A DNA stretch of 10,133 nt from Sphingobacteriaceae bacterium (GTDB lineage: Bacteria > Bacteroidota > Bacteroidia > B-17B0 > Aurantibacillaceae), in assembly GCA_023251695.1 (NCBI GenBank), contig JAHEYE010000044.1, forward strand, positions 3,049 to 13,181. Direction: 5' to 3'. Each line of letters starts with the position of its first letter. Positions within the stretch are counted from its first letter, which is position 1. Positions 1 to 6,765 of this stretch are shown here, in pieces. The notes beneath the pieces are model-generated. The model did not search any database. It saw only the letters and a program-made list of their open reading frames with translations, and was not told the DNA's origin. Both the position numbers and the translations under genes were made by a program.

Positions 1-291
1 AAAGCTTGTGATTGCGAAATATTGGTGCCGAATAGCTTCACACCGAATGAAGACGGTAAAAACGATTATTTCTTTCCTGTACTGACCTGCGAGTACAGCT
101 ATTACAGCATGACGATCGAAGACCGATGGGATAATGTTGTTTTTACAAGCAACAACATGAATGCTAAATGGGACGGACGTTATAAAGGGAATTTATGCCC
201 GGATGATATTTACATTTACAGAATAGAAACTATCGAAAAAAACACCGGTAAAAAAACACCACGCACCGGGCAAATTACTTTATTCAGATAA
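1..291 (+). CDS. C-terminal end of a secreted/surface protein with type IX secretion type B sorting domain (5' truncated)
   Basis: The frame is open from base 1 with no upstream stop, so this is the tail of a longer protein cut by the window edge. About 96 residues are visible. They contain the hallmark VPNSFTPNEDGKNDYF, then a beta-rich stretch with DRWDNVVF and WDGRYKGN, and end in a short strand with TGQITLFR just before the stop. This is the pattern of the gliding-motility-associated / CHU_C type B C-terminal domain, which directs Bacteroidota cargo through the type IX secretion system to the cell surface. Such domains are normally removed or used for anchoring after export, so nothing visible tells the function of the cargo. 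A TTG at 22 is not a believable start because the signature begins right there. The gene ends 1 base from the convergent acylphosphatase gene. Confidence 0.88.
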   Translation, partial: KACDCEILVPNSFTPNEDGKNDYFFPVLTCEYSYYSMTIEDRWDNVVFTSNNMNAKWDGRYKGNLCPDDIYIYRIETIEKNTGKKTPRTGQITLFR

Positions 292-292
292 T

Positions 293-568
293 TTAAAGAC
301 GCTTTAACTCGAAGGTTTTATAGCCTTTTACTTCACTTTCAGTAGCATTTACCTCTGTAACTTTCGCTTTTGGCGGACCATAATAACACCATTCAATTAA
401 TTTATTAATGGCTTCTTCGTTTCCCTCCGCCTCTATAAAAACAGTATTATCGGGCATGTTTTTTACCAAACCCGTTAAACCAAGTTTAATTGCTTTATGA
501 TGGGCCGAAAACCGGAAGGCTACGCCCTGCACTTTCCCTTTTACAATTATGTTATAATGACGGTTCAT
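293..568 (-). CDS. acyP: Acylphosphatase
   Basis: A 91-residue protein, the usual size for acylphosphatase, a small cytosolic enzyme that hydrolyses acyl phosphates such as carbamoyl phosphate or 1,3-bisphosphoglycerate. The signature GKVQGVAFR (11-19) holds the phosphate-binding loop and the catalytic arginine R19. The second conserved block LGLTGLVKNMPD (29-40) supplies the catalytic asparagine N37, followed by the typical EAEGNEE strand-helix segment. Position 17 is alanine where glycine is common, and 34 is leucine where tryptophan is common; neither removes a catalytic residue. The ATG overlaps the stop of the upstream lipocalin-like gene in an ATGA, suggesting translational coupling as the last gene of the operon. 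No terminator is visible before the convergent gene. Family assignment is secure; the physiological substrate is unknown. Confidence 0.93.
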   Translation of the reverse strand: MNRHYNIIVKGKVQGVAFRFSAHHKAIKLGLTGLVKNMPDNTVFIEAEGNEEAINKLIEWCYYGPPKAKVTEVNATESEVKGYKTFELKRL

Positions 569-1089
569 TTTAAAATTTTTATTTCCTTTTTTAAGTAGGC
601 TTTGTCTACATGAGTAATGATTCCTTTAATTTCGTTTTCAGACAAATCTTTTTTCCGTGCTATAATATCAACGCCCTCCGAACTCACTAAAGTTTTGGTT
701 GAATAAATAACAATCCATCTCCCCTCTTTATCGCTCGCAATTACACGCCAATTACTTTTGAAAAGCCCGAGTAAGCCCTTCCCTCTCCAACTGAATTTTA
801 ATTCGTCTTTCTTTTTTTGTTTGTCCTTACCCTTAATTTTTTTTGGTGATTTATCTTTAGCGTACATAACACAATCATCAAACACCAATTTACCGTTTTT
901 CTCTCTGAAATTAGTGTAATTGAAGGTAGGGCCTGTGTTTTCTTTCTTCAGCCACATCGGGAAATTAGTAGCCACAACAAACCATTTGCCTTCTAATAAA
1001 GATTGACTATACTTGAATTTAGCGTCTTTAACCTGCGCGTTTGCATTTAATACAACACATGTTAAAACTATAAGCGCGAGAAACCTCAC
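565..1089 (-). CDS. Secreted lipocalin-like protein
   Basis: 174 residues. Residues 1-19 form a signal peptide with hydrophobic core LALIVLTCVVL and a likely signal peptidase I site after ANA (before Q19). C11 lies within the core and does not fit a lipobox well, so a soluble periplasmic protein is more likely than a lipoprotein. The mature part starts with a lipocalin-type GxW motif (GKWFVVAT, 34-41) and has alternating strands, ending with SNWRVIASDKEGRWIVIYS and a late GVDIIARK strand followed by a helix-like tail. This resembles the Blc/apolipoprotein D lipocalin layout, a beta barrel binding small hydrophobic ligands. A lysine-rich loop (78-94) is unusual. The start is GTG, overlapping the uxs stop as GTGA; the signal peptide begins right there. 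The ligand is unknown, and the fold call rests on motif pattern alone. Confidence 0.6.
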   Translation of the reverse strand: MRFLALIVLTCVVLNANAQVKDAKFKYSQSLLEGKWFVVATNFPMWLKKENTGPTFNYTNFREKNGKLVFDDCVMYAKDKSPKKIKGKDKQKKKDELKFSWRGKGLLGLFKSNWRVIASDKEGRWIVIYSTKTLVSSEGVDIIARKKDLSENEIKGIITHVDKAYLKKEIKILK

Positions 1090-2063
1090 TGACTGAATTG
1101 TCTGTGTTCTGTTTTCGACAGTTCATCTTTCGATAGGGATTTGAAGTAATTATAGGTTATTTTCAGTCCGTCCGCCCTGTTTACTTTCGGTTCCCATCCC
1201 AACATTGCTTTGGCTTTGGTAATATCAGGCTGCCTCTGCTTCGGGTCATCTTTAGGCAATGGTAATGAAATTAATTTTTGCTTTGCGCCGGTTAGTTTCA
1301 ATATCTCTTCGCCAAATTCCTTAATAGAAATTTCGCTCGGATTACCAATGTTAACCGGCAAATGATAATCGCTCATTAATAAACGGTAAATTCCATCTAC
1401 CAGATCATCCACATAACAAAAGCTACGTGTTTGAGAACCATCTCCAAACATAGTTAAATCTTCACCGCGTAAAGCTTGTCCTATAAAAGCAGGTAATACA
1501 CGTCCGTCATTCAGTCGCATGCGTGGCCCATAGGTGTTAAATATCCGTACAATACGTGTTTCAACTTTATGAACGCTATGGTAAGCCATCGTCATTGCTT
1601 CCATAAAACGTTTTGCTTCATCGTAACAACCACGCGGACCAACTGTATTTACGTGCCCCCAATATTCTTCGGGCTGCGGATGAACGTGAGGATCGCCATA
1701 AACTTCACTGGTAGATGCAACTAAGACTCTAGCTTTTTTCACTCTCGCCAGACCTAAAACATTATGGGTTCCTAATGAGGAAACCTTTAATGTTTGAATC
1801 GGGATTTTTAAATAATCGATCGGGCTGGCAGGAGAAGCAAAATGCATAATGTAATCCAAATCGCCGGGAACATGAATGAACTTACTTACATCGTGATGAT
1901 AAAATTCAAATTGCTCCAGTTTAAAAAGGTGTTCGATATTTTTTAAGTCGCCCGTAATTAAATTATCCATCGCCACCACGCGCATACCTTCTTTAATAAA
2001 GCGGTCGCAAAGATGTGACCCTAAAAATCCTGCTGCTCCTGTAATTAAAACTCTTTTTTGCAT
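1086..2063 (-). CDS. uxs: UDP-glucuronate decarboxylase (UDP-xylose synthase)
   Basis: An extended short-chain dehydrogenase/reductase that oxidises UDP-glucuronate at C4, decarboxylates it and reduces the keto-pentose to UDP-xylose using bound NAD. I start it at the ATG at 2063 (325 residues), because the NAD-binding motif GAAGFLG then lies at 9-15 as in relatives. An ATG at 2090 would add nine residues and lie inside ugd. The UXS hallmark block STSEVYGDPHVHPQ starts at 117 and is followed by YWG and CYDEAK, with catalytic Y147 and K151. E120 and R277 (in DPKQRQPD) correspond to the residues that mark decarboxylases in the ArnA/UXS group. The C-terminus has a short polar tail (SKTEHRQFSQ). 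The gene follows ugd by 2 nt, and ugd makes its substrate. GalE and dTDP-glucose dehydratase are less likely given the hallmark block. Confidence 0.92.
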   Translation of the reverse strand: MQKRVLITGAAGFLGSHLCDRFIKEGMRVVAMDNLITGDLKNIEHLFKLEQFEFYHHDVSKFIHVPGDLDYIMHFASPASPIDYLKIPIQTLKVSSLGTHNVLGLARVKKARVLVASTSEVYGDPHVHPQPEEYWGHVNTVGPRGCYDEAKRFMEAMTMAYHSVHKVETRIVRIFNTYGPRMRLNDGRVLPAFIGQALRGEDLTMFGDGSQTRSFCYVDDLVDGIYRLLMSDYHLPVNIGNPSEISIKEFGEEILKLTGAKQKLISLPLPKDDPKQRQPDITKAKAMLGWEPKVNRADGLKITYNYFKSLSKDELSKTEHRQFSQ

Positions 2064-2065
2064 AA

Positions 2066-3388
2066 TTAATTTGTTTTTACCCCAATGCAATAATAACTGT
2101 AACCCATTTTTTTCATCTCCGCAGGATCAAAAATATTTCTTCCATCGAACAAGACTTTATTCTTTAATCTTTTTCCTACCTCATCAAAATCAGGCACCCT
2201 GAACTCGGGCCATTCTGTGATGATTAATAAAGCGTCGGCCCCATTTAAAGAATCATTCAATTCATCCGTATAACTAATGGTGTCGCCCAAAATACGGTGT
2301 GCTTCATGCATGGCAACAGGGTCGTAAGCAATAACCGAAGCACCGGCTTTTAATAATTTACCAATAATTATCAATGAAGGGGCTTCACGCATATCATCGG
2401 TTTTGGGTTTAAAAGACAATCCCCACAAAGCAAATTTTTTGCCTTTCAAATCCCCCTTAAAATGTTTTTTTACTTTATTGAATAAAACTTCTTTTTGATT
2501 TTCATTCACATTTTCAACCGCGTTTAAAATACGCATATCGTATCCGCTTTCTTTGGCGGTCTTAATTAATGCTTTTACATCCTTAGGAAAACAGCTTCCG
2601 CCATAACCTACACCGGGATAAATAAATTTAGTGCCAATACGGCTGTCGCTACCAATTCCTTTTCTCACCATATTAACATCGGCTCCCATAATTTCACAAA
2701 GGTTTGCGACATCATTCATGAAACTGATTTTTGTTGCAAGCATAGCATTAGCAGCGTATTTTGTCATTTCAGCCGAAGGAATATCCATGAAAATAATTGG
2801 ATGCCCATTCATTAAAAATGGCTTATATAATTTTTTCATGATTTCTTCCGCCTCATGTCTGTCGGTTCCAACAACAATTCTGTCGGGCTTCATAAAATCT
2901 TCAATTGCTGCACCTTCCTTCAGGAATTCAGGATTTGATGCTACGTAAAAATCAATTTTAGCACCGCGTTTGTCTAAGGCCGTCTGAACTGCATTCCTTA
3001 CTTTTTCAGCTGTTGTAACCGGAACAGTTGATTTTGTAACTACAACCAAAGGATTAGTCATATAATCGCCAATAGAACCGGCCACGCTAAGAACATATTT
3101 TAAGTCGGCTGAGCCATCTTCATCCGGCGGTGTGCCTACGGCAATAAAAACAACCTCAACATCTTTAATACTATCTTTTAACGAAGTAGTAAAATGCAAA
3201 CGGTGCTTTTGCGAATTGCGGATAACCATTTCTTCGAGGCCCGGCTCGTATATTGGTAAAATTCCTTTATTCAGATTATCAATTTTCTTCTGATCAATGT
3301 CAACACAAGTAACATCAACACCGACTTCCGAAAAACAAGTACCTGTAACTAGTCCCACATATCCCGTACCTACAATAGCAATTTTCAT
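2066..3388 (-). CDS. ugd: UDP-glucose 6-dehydrogenase
   Basis: 440 residues, the normal size for bacterial UDP-glucose/GDP-mannose dehydrogenases. It performs the two-step NAD-dependent oxidation of UDP-glucose to UDP-glucuronate in the cytosol. Visible motifs: N-terminal Rossmann loop GTGYVGLVTG (7-16); AVGTPPDEDGSADL (83-96); NPEFLKEGAA (152-161) with E154 and E158; the substrate helix KYAANA (210-215) with K210 and N214; and the catalytic loop GYGGSCFPKD (261-270) with nucleophile C266 and D270. The C-terminal UDP-binding domain includes ALWGLSFKPKTDDMREAPS. The pattern fits the UDP-glucose branch (TuaD/Ugd) rather than UDP-HexNAc dehydrogenases such as WbpA, although that separation is a judgement. 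It lies 12 nt after the aminotransferase gene and 2 nt before uxs, so the substrate passes to the next enzyme. The start codon follows an AATTAATT stretch and has no Shine-Dalgarno. Confidence 0.94.
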   Translation of the reverse strand: MKIAIVGTGYVGLVTGTCFSEVGVDVTCVDIDQKKIDNLNKGILPIYEPGLEEMVIRNSQKHRLHFTTSLKDSIKDVEVVFIAVGTPPDEDGSADLKYVLSVAGSIGDYMTNPLVVVTKSTVPVTTAEKVRNAVQTALDKRGAKIDFYVASNPEFLKEGAAIEDFMKPDRIVVGTDRHEAEEIMKKLYKPFLMNGHPIIFMDIPSAEMTKYAANAMLATKISFMNDVANLCEIMGADVNMVRKGIGSDSRIGTKFIYPGVGYGGSCFPKDVKALIKTAKESGYDMRILNAVENVNENQKEVLFNKVKKHFKGDLKGKKFALWGLSFKPKTDDMREAPSLIIIGKLLKAGASVIAYDPVAMHEAHRILGDTISYTDELNDSLNGADALLIITEWPEFRVPDFDEVGKRLKNKVLFDGRNIFDPAEMKKMGYSYYCIGVKTN

Positions 3389-3400
3389 AATTAATTATTT

Positions 3401-4540
3401 TTATTTGCAGAATTCTAAAACAGAATCTGTAATGTATTTTAAAGTTTCTTCATCTAATTCAGTATGCATTGGTAATGATATTACAGAAGCACAAAGTTTT
3501 TCTGTAACAGGGAAATCCCCCGGTTTGTATCTATCATCTTTATAGGCCTTCTGCATGTGCAAAGGAATCGGATAGTAAATCATAGCGGGAATTCCTTTGT
3601 TATTTAAAAATTCTCTTAACGCGGCTCTGTCAACCCCATTTAATTGTAAAGTGTATTGGTGAAAAACGTGTGTTGAATTTTTCACACGCTTTGGTGTTTT
3701 TAATTTTGAATGATTTGCAAATGCTTTATCATAATAAGCCGCCACTTTATTTCTGGCCGCGGCATATTCATCCAGATGCTGCAATTTAATTTTTAAAATA
3801 GCTGCCTGTATTGTATCTAATCTTGAATTCACACCTAATACATCATGCACATATTGTACGCTTTGTCCGTGATGTGAAATCATTTTCATTTTGGCCGCTA
3901 AGTCCGAATCATTGGTGTACATGGCACCCCCATCGCCGTAACAACCCAAATTCTTACTCGGGAAAAACGAAGTACAGCCTATTGTTCCAATAGTTCCGGC
4001 TTTTACTTTTCTTCCGTCACTATAAGTGTAATCTGCACCAATGGCTTGCGCCACATCTTCAATCACAACTAAATTATGCTTTTTTGCAAGGGCCATTATG
4101 CGTTCCATATCGGCACATTGTCCGAATAAATGCACAGGTACAATTGCTTTTGTTTTTGGAGTAATTGCTTTTTCTATTGCTTCGATATTGATATCAAAGG
4201 TATCTGGATAAACATCAACCAAGACAGGTTTCAATCCTAATAAACCAATCACTTCCGCGGTAGCTACATAGGTAAAACTAGCGGTGATTACTTCATCTCC
4301 GGGCTTCAAACCCAAAGCCATCATCGCTATTTGCAAAGCATCAGTGCCATTAGCGCAAGGCATCACATGTTTTACACCAAGATACTTTTCCATATCGGCA
4401 GCAAATTCTTTTACTGCGGGCCCGTTAATAAAAGCAGTAGTTTCAATTACTTCAGCAATAGCGGCATCAACCTCTTTTTTTATTTTCAAATACTGACCTT
4501 TCAGATCAACCATTTGAATTTTTTTAGTAGTGGTAGTCAT
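3401..4540 (-). CDS. DegT/DnrJ/EryC1/StrS family nucleotide-sugar aminotransferase (WbpE-like)
   Basis: 379 residues of a fold-type I PLP enzyme that transfers an amino group, usually from glutamate, to a keto sugar nucleotide. Blocks in order: CANGTDALQIAMMALG (62-77) for cofactor phosphate contacts; PGDEVITASFTYVATAE (80-96); VVIEDVAQAIGA (158-169) with D162 stacking on the PLP ring; and SFFPSKNLGCYGDGGA (191-206) with K196 as the Schiff-base lysine. The first, second and fourth blocks closely resemble Pseudomonas WbpE and Bordetella WlbC as I recall them; these act on UDP-3-keto-GlcNAcA. The keto substrate here cannot be told from sequence, because no neighbouring gene clearly makes one. 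A UDP-4-keto-pentose from the neighbouring decarboxylase is a speculative alternative. An internal methionine at residue 10 (before VDLKGQY) is another possible start. 39 nt separate it from the thioesterase gene. Confidence 0.87.
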   Translation of the reverse strand: MTTTTKKIQMVDLKGQYLKIKKEVDAAIAEVIETTAFINGPAVKEFAADMEKYLGVKHVMPCANGTDALQIAMMALGLKPGDEVITASFTYVATAEVIGLLGLKPVLVDVYPDTFDINIEAIEKAITPKTKAIVPVHLFGQCADMERIMALAKKHNLVVIEDVAQAIGADYTYSDGRKVKAGTIGTIGCTSFFPSKNLGCYGDGGAMYTNDSDLAAKMKMISHHGQSVQYVHDVLGVNSRLDTIQAAILKIKLQHLDEYAAARNKVAAYYDKAFANHSKLKTPKRVKNSTHVFHQYTLQLNGVDRAALREFLNNKGIPAMIYYPIPLHMQKAYKDDRYKPGDFPVTEKLCASVISLPMHTELDEETLKYITDSVLEFCK

Positions 4541-4579
4541 GGGAAATTAAGAGATGCGAATTTAAGAATTTTAAGGCAA

Positions 4580-4990
4580 TTATTTAAAATACTTTTGGGC
4601 TGCGTTCACGAACCAATCGGGTGCCACACAAGGCTTATTTTTCGCTTTATCAATGAAAACAAGCGTTACTTGTCCGGTATTCAACAATTCCTTTTGCTGG
4701 TTATAACATTCGTAATCGAAAGTGATGCGGGCAGCACGCGGTAATTCTTTTATGGTGGTAACAATTGTAATTTCATCGTCGTAATAAGCAGGTTTTTTAT
4801 AATTTATGCAATAGTCCACAACAGGCAATAAAATGCCTTTGGCTTCCACATCTTTGTAACTAAAGCCTAAAACGCGCATGGCTTCCACCCTTCCCACCTC
4901 GTAATATTGAGCATAAACCCCATAATAGGCATAGCCCATCTGATCGGTTTCACCATATCTTACCCTTAATTTTACTTCCGCATTAATCAT
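4580..4990 (-). CDS. Acyl-CoA thioesterase, 4HBT hotdog family (YbgC/FadM-like)
   Basis: 136 residues, the usual length of a single hotdog domain. It probably hydrolyses an acyl-CoA thioester in the cytosol; the chain type is not readable from sequence. The N-terminal signature VRYGETDQMGYAYYGVYAQYYEVGR (10-34, quoted here only as its layout: VRY-ETD-MG-Y-YYEVGR) carries the catalytic-type aspartate D16, followed by MG and the central helix with YYEVGR. Tyrosine stands where many YbgC proteins have histidine after MG, which I believe is common in Bacteroidota members. The middle has YKKPAYYDDEITIVT, another standard segment. It is the first gene of the minus-strand run, so the leader and possible promoter at 4991-5058 lie before it. 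It has no evident link to sugar nucleotide synthesis, so its position in the operon may reflect convenience rather than a shared pathway. Confidence 0.88.
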   Translation of the reverse strand: MINAEVKLRVRYGETDQMGYAYYGVYAQYYEVGRVEAMRVLGFSYKDVEAKGILLPVVDYCINYKKPAYYDDEITIVTTIKELPRAARITFDYECYNQQKELLNTGQVTLVFIDKAKNKPCVAPDWFVNAAQKYFK

Positions 4991-5005
4991 AAAATTGTAT
5001 TTTAG

Positions 5006-5045
5006 CCGAAGGTGCCAAGGTCATTCCTTTGGAACTTCCCTTCGG
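5006..5045 (-). repeat. Nested inverted repeat in the leader of the six-gene operon
   Basis: A perfect 7-bp outer stem is formed by CCGAAGG at 5006-5012 and CCTTCGG at 5039-5045. Inside it sits a smaller perfect hairpin, TTCC-TTT-GGAA, at 5024-5034. On the minus strand this lies 15 nt upstream of the thioesterase ATG and begins a few bases after a possible -7 box, so it would fold at the very 5' end of the mRNA. No T-run follows on either strand, so it is not an intrinsic terminator. A stabilising 5' stem-loop, a regulatory leader, or a small dispersed repeat are all possible. Confidence 0.55.
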
Positions 5046-5050
5046 GATAG

Positions 5051-5058
5051 CAAATATA
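5051..5058 (-). promoter_or_regulatory. Possible -7 box (TATATTTG) for the six-gene operon
   Basis: On the minus strand this reads TATATTTG, an exact match to the Bacteroidota -7 consensus TAnnTTTG. It lies 60 nt upstream of the thioesterase ATG, in the divergent gap. No -33 TTG/TTTG is visible at the expected distance, so the call rests on one short motif in AT-rich DNA. If it is right, transcription starts near 5047, just before the inverted repeat. Confidence 0.32.
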
Positions 5059-5068
5059 ATTTTTATAA

Positions 5069-5812
5069 ATGATAAGGCTTTTAAGATACATACTATTAAC
5101 GGTTATTTTAAGTGCCTGCACCGCTCATTTCCATGTTTCAGAGGTAAAATCCACACATTACGAGCTAAAATCCTCTAAAAACGACTCTATAGCCCTTTTA
5201 AACACACTTCCTTATAAGCTTAAGCTTGACAATGAAATGAAGCAGGTCGTTGCTTATAGCGACAGCAACTTAACAAAGGACGGAAATGACCTTTCATTGG
5301 GAAATTTCGCATGTCAAAGCGTAGAAGATTACGTGCGGACCAATAGAAACCAAATTGCGGGGAAGCACATTATTATCTTAAACAGAGGGGGATTAAGAAA
5401 CAGCATTCCGATTGGTGAAATAACAAAAGGTCACATTTTTGAGCTGATGCCTTTCGATAATGAGATTGTTATTATAAAGATCAGCGGTGAAAAAGTAATG
5501 GAATGCATCCTTTCGATGGTAAAAGATAAAAAATTAATAAGCCGGAATTTAAGTTTAACGGTGAAAGAGGATGAACTATCTGACATAAAGATTTGGGGAA
5601 TTCCATTTAACATAAAAGAAGATTATTATGTTGTAACATCCGATTATTTGGCGATGGGCGGTGATAATTGCGGTTTTTTCGGAAAACCAATTTCTTATGA
5701 AACAACTTCGTTGAAATTGCGCGATGCCATCTTCAACCATTGTTTTGCTCTAACAAAAATTAACAAACATATTATTCCGGACAAAACTATTGGGATCAGA
5801 ATTTCAAAATAG
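5069..5812 (+). CDS. 5'-nucleotidase C-terminal domain lipoprotein (substrate-binding half of a split UshA)
   Basis: 247 residues. The N-terminus is a lipoprotein signal: MIRLLRYILLTVILSAC with lipobox LSAC and lipidated C17, so the protein should sit on an envelope membrane. From about residue 50 it matches the 5_nucleotid_C domain, which binds the nucleotide in UshA-type enzymes. Features are an N-terminal helical part with SLGNFACQSVEDYV, the strand IIILNRGGLRNSIPIGEIT (101-119) with the NxGGxR loop, ELMPFDNEIVIIKISGEKV (125-143), and YVVTSDYLAMGGDNCGFF (187-204). There is no metallophosphoesterase domain, so it cannot be catalytic alone; that half is encoded by the next gene, overlapping by 23 bases. 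It starts at ATG 5069 and is divergent from the thioesterase gene, separated by 78 bp. Acting jointly with its neighbour is an inference from domains and overlap. Confidence 0.88.
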   Translation: MIRLLRYILLTVILSACTAHFHVSEVKSTHYELKSSKNDSIALLNTLPYKLKLDNEMKQVVAYSDSNLTKDGNDLSLGNFACQSVEDYVRTNRNQIAGKHIIILNRGGLRNSIPIGEITKGHIFELMPFDNEIVIIKISGEKVMECILSMVKDKKLISRNLSLTVKEDELSDIKIWGIPFNIKEDYYVVTSDYLAMGGDNCGFFGKPISYETTSLKLRDAIFNHCFALTKINKHIIPDKTIGIRISK

Positions 5813-6719
5813 GCGTGATTTTTTAAAATATTTTATCGGAGGCACCATTGCGCTTTCGGGATTAGATTCTTTTTCCAATGATTTGGTAAAACGGAAAGAA
5901 TTAAAAAAACTTACACTACTGTATACCAACGATCAACACAGCCGTATTGAACCTTTTCCGGATAACGACCCAAAATATGCAGGACAAGGTGGGTTTGCCA
6001 AAAGAGCGGCGGTAATAAAACAAATAAGGAAGGAAGAAGAAAATATTTTGTTACTGGACGCGGGCGATATTTTTCAAGGCACACCCTATTTTAATTATTA
6101 TCAGGGCGAATTGGAATTTAAACTGATGAGCCAAATGGGTTATGATGCCGCCACCCTGGGAAATCACGATTTTGATTTAGGCATAAGCAACATTGTTAGG
6201 CAAATGCCCCATGCTACTTTTCAATTCCTGAATTGTAATTACAATTTTTCGGACACCGAACTTACAGGAAAAATTTTACCCTACAAAATTTTTAATAAGG
6301 GCGGACTTAAAATAGGAGTTTTTGGAATTGGCATTGAATTAGAGGGACTTGTATCAAAACACCTCTATGGAAACGTGAAGTACAACAATCCTGTTGATTG
6401 TGCCAACTCGAGTGCACATCACTTAAAACATAATATGAATTGCGATTACATTATATGCCTGAGCCACTTAGGATATAAATACGATTCATCTAAAATAAGT
6501 GATTTGGTTTTAGCTTCACAATCGAAAAATATCGATTTAGTAATAGGGGGCCATACGCATACCTTTTTGAATGAACCCGTAAATACCACAAATTCAGAAG
6601 GAAAACAAGTATTAATTACACAAGTAGGTTGGGCAGGAATTTGGTTGGGACGTATTGACGTTTTTTTCTCCCACAGAGGGGAAAAACTGTTTCATTCGGG
6701 CGAAAAACAAAAAATTTGA
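5790..6719 (+). CDS. 5'-nucleotidase N-terminal metallophosphoesterase domain, Tat-exported (catalytic half of a split UshA)
   Basis: 309 residues of the calcineurin-like metallophosphoesterase fold, expected to cleave phosphate from nucleotides or UDP-sugars in the envelope. Metal ligands follow the UshA order: D48 and H50 in YTNDQHSR, D93 in LLLDAGDIFQG, N125 and H126 in TLGNHDFD, H226 in LSHLGY, and H255 and H257 in GGHTHTF. The N-terminus carries a twin-arginine signal (NRRDFLKYF, 7-15) followed by a short hydrophobic stretch without a clear AxA site, so it may be cleaved or stay as an anchor. The only reasonable start is TTG at 5790: the frame has a stop at 5751 and no ATG or GTG before the twin arginine. 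The substrate-specificity domain is absent here and encoded by the preceding gene. A run of A/T with a weak hairpin follows, not a convincing terminator. Confidence 0.88.
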   Translation: MGSEFQNRRDFLKYFIGGTIALSGLDSFSNDLVKRKELKKLTLLYTNDQHSRIEPFPDNDPKYAGQGGFAKRAAVIKQIRKEEENILLLDAGDIFQGTPYFNYYQGELEFKLMSQMGYDAATLGNHDFDLGISNIVRQMPHATFQFLNCNYNFSDTELTGKILPYKIFNKGGLKIGVFGIGIELEGLVSKHLYGNVKYNNPVDCANSSAHHLKHNMNCDYIICLSHLGYKYDSSKISDLVLASQSKNIDLVIGGHTHTFLNEPVNTTNSEGKQVLITQVGWAGIWLGRIDVFFSHRGEKLFHSGEKQKI

Positions 6720-6765
6720 ATATCCAAGAAAAAAGTAATTTTTCTCGAAAAAATATTTTTTTTAT

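Noticed and set aside
1114..1125. A third copy of the REP core (TTCGACA-GTTCA)
   Set aside because: It lies in the uxs coding region, lacks a base of the core and has no flanking complementary stem.
2066..3388. UDP-GlcNAc/ManNAc dehydrogenase (WbpA/WbpO type) to match the WbpE-like neighbour
   Set aside because: The N-terminal MKIAIVGTGYVGLVTG and the direct coupling to a UDP-glucuronate decarboxylase fit UDP-glucose dehydrogenase better; a tree would settle it.
4331..4744. A 137-codon plus-strand open frame
   Set aside because: It runs antisense across the aminotransferase start and the thioesterase end, has no recognisable motif and spans two well-supported genes.
5010..5046. T-box or other known riboswitch in the leader, because the minus strand has TGGCACC
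   Set aside because: The rest of the T-box architecture (specifier stem, terminator/antiterminator with T-run) is missing, and the word is short enough to be chance.
5069..6719. A single UshA gene broken by frameshift or rearrangement
   Set aside because: Each half is intact with its own export signal (lipobox and twin arginine), and the order is C-domain then N-domain. That cannot arise from one frameshift.
6739..6763. Terminator after the metallophosphoesterase gene (TTTTT-CTCG-AAAAA followed by a T8 run)
   Set aside because: The stem is only five A-T pairs in an AT-rich stretch, so it is not distinguishable from composition.
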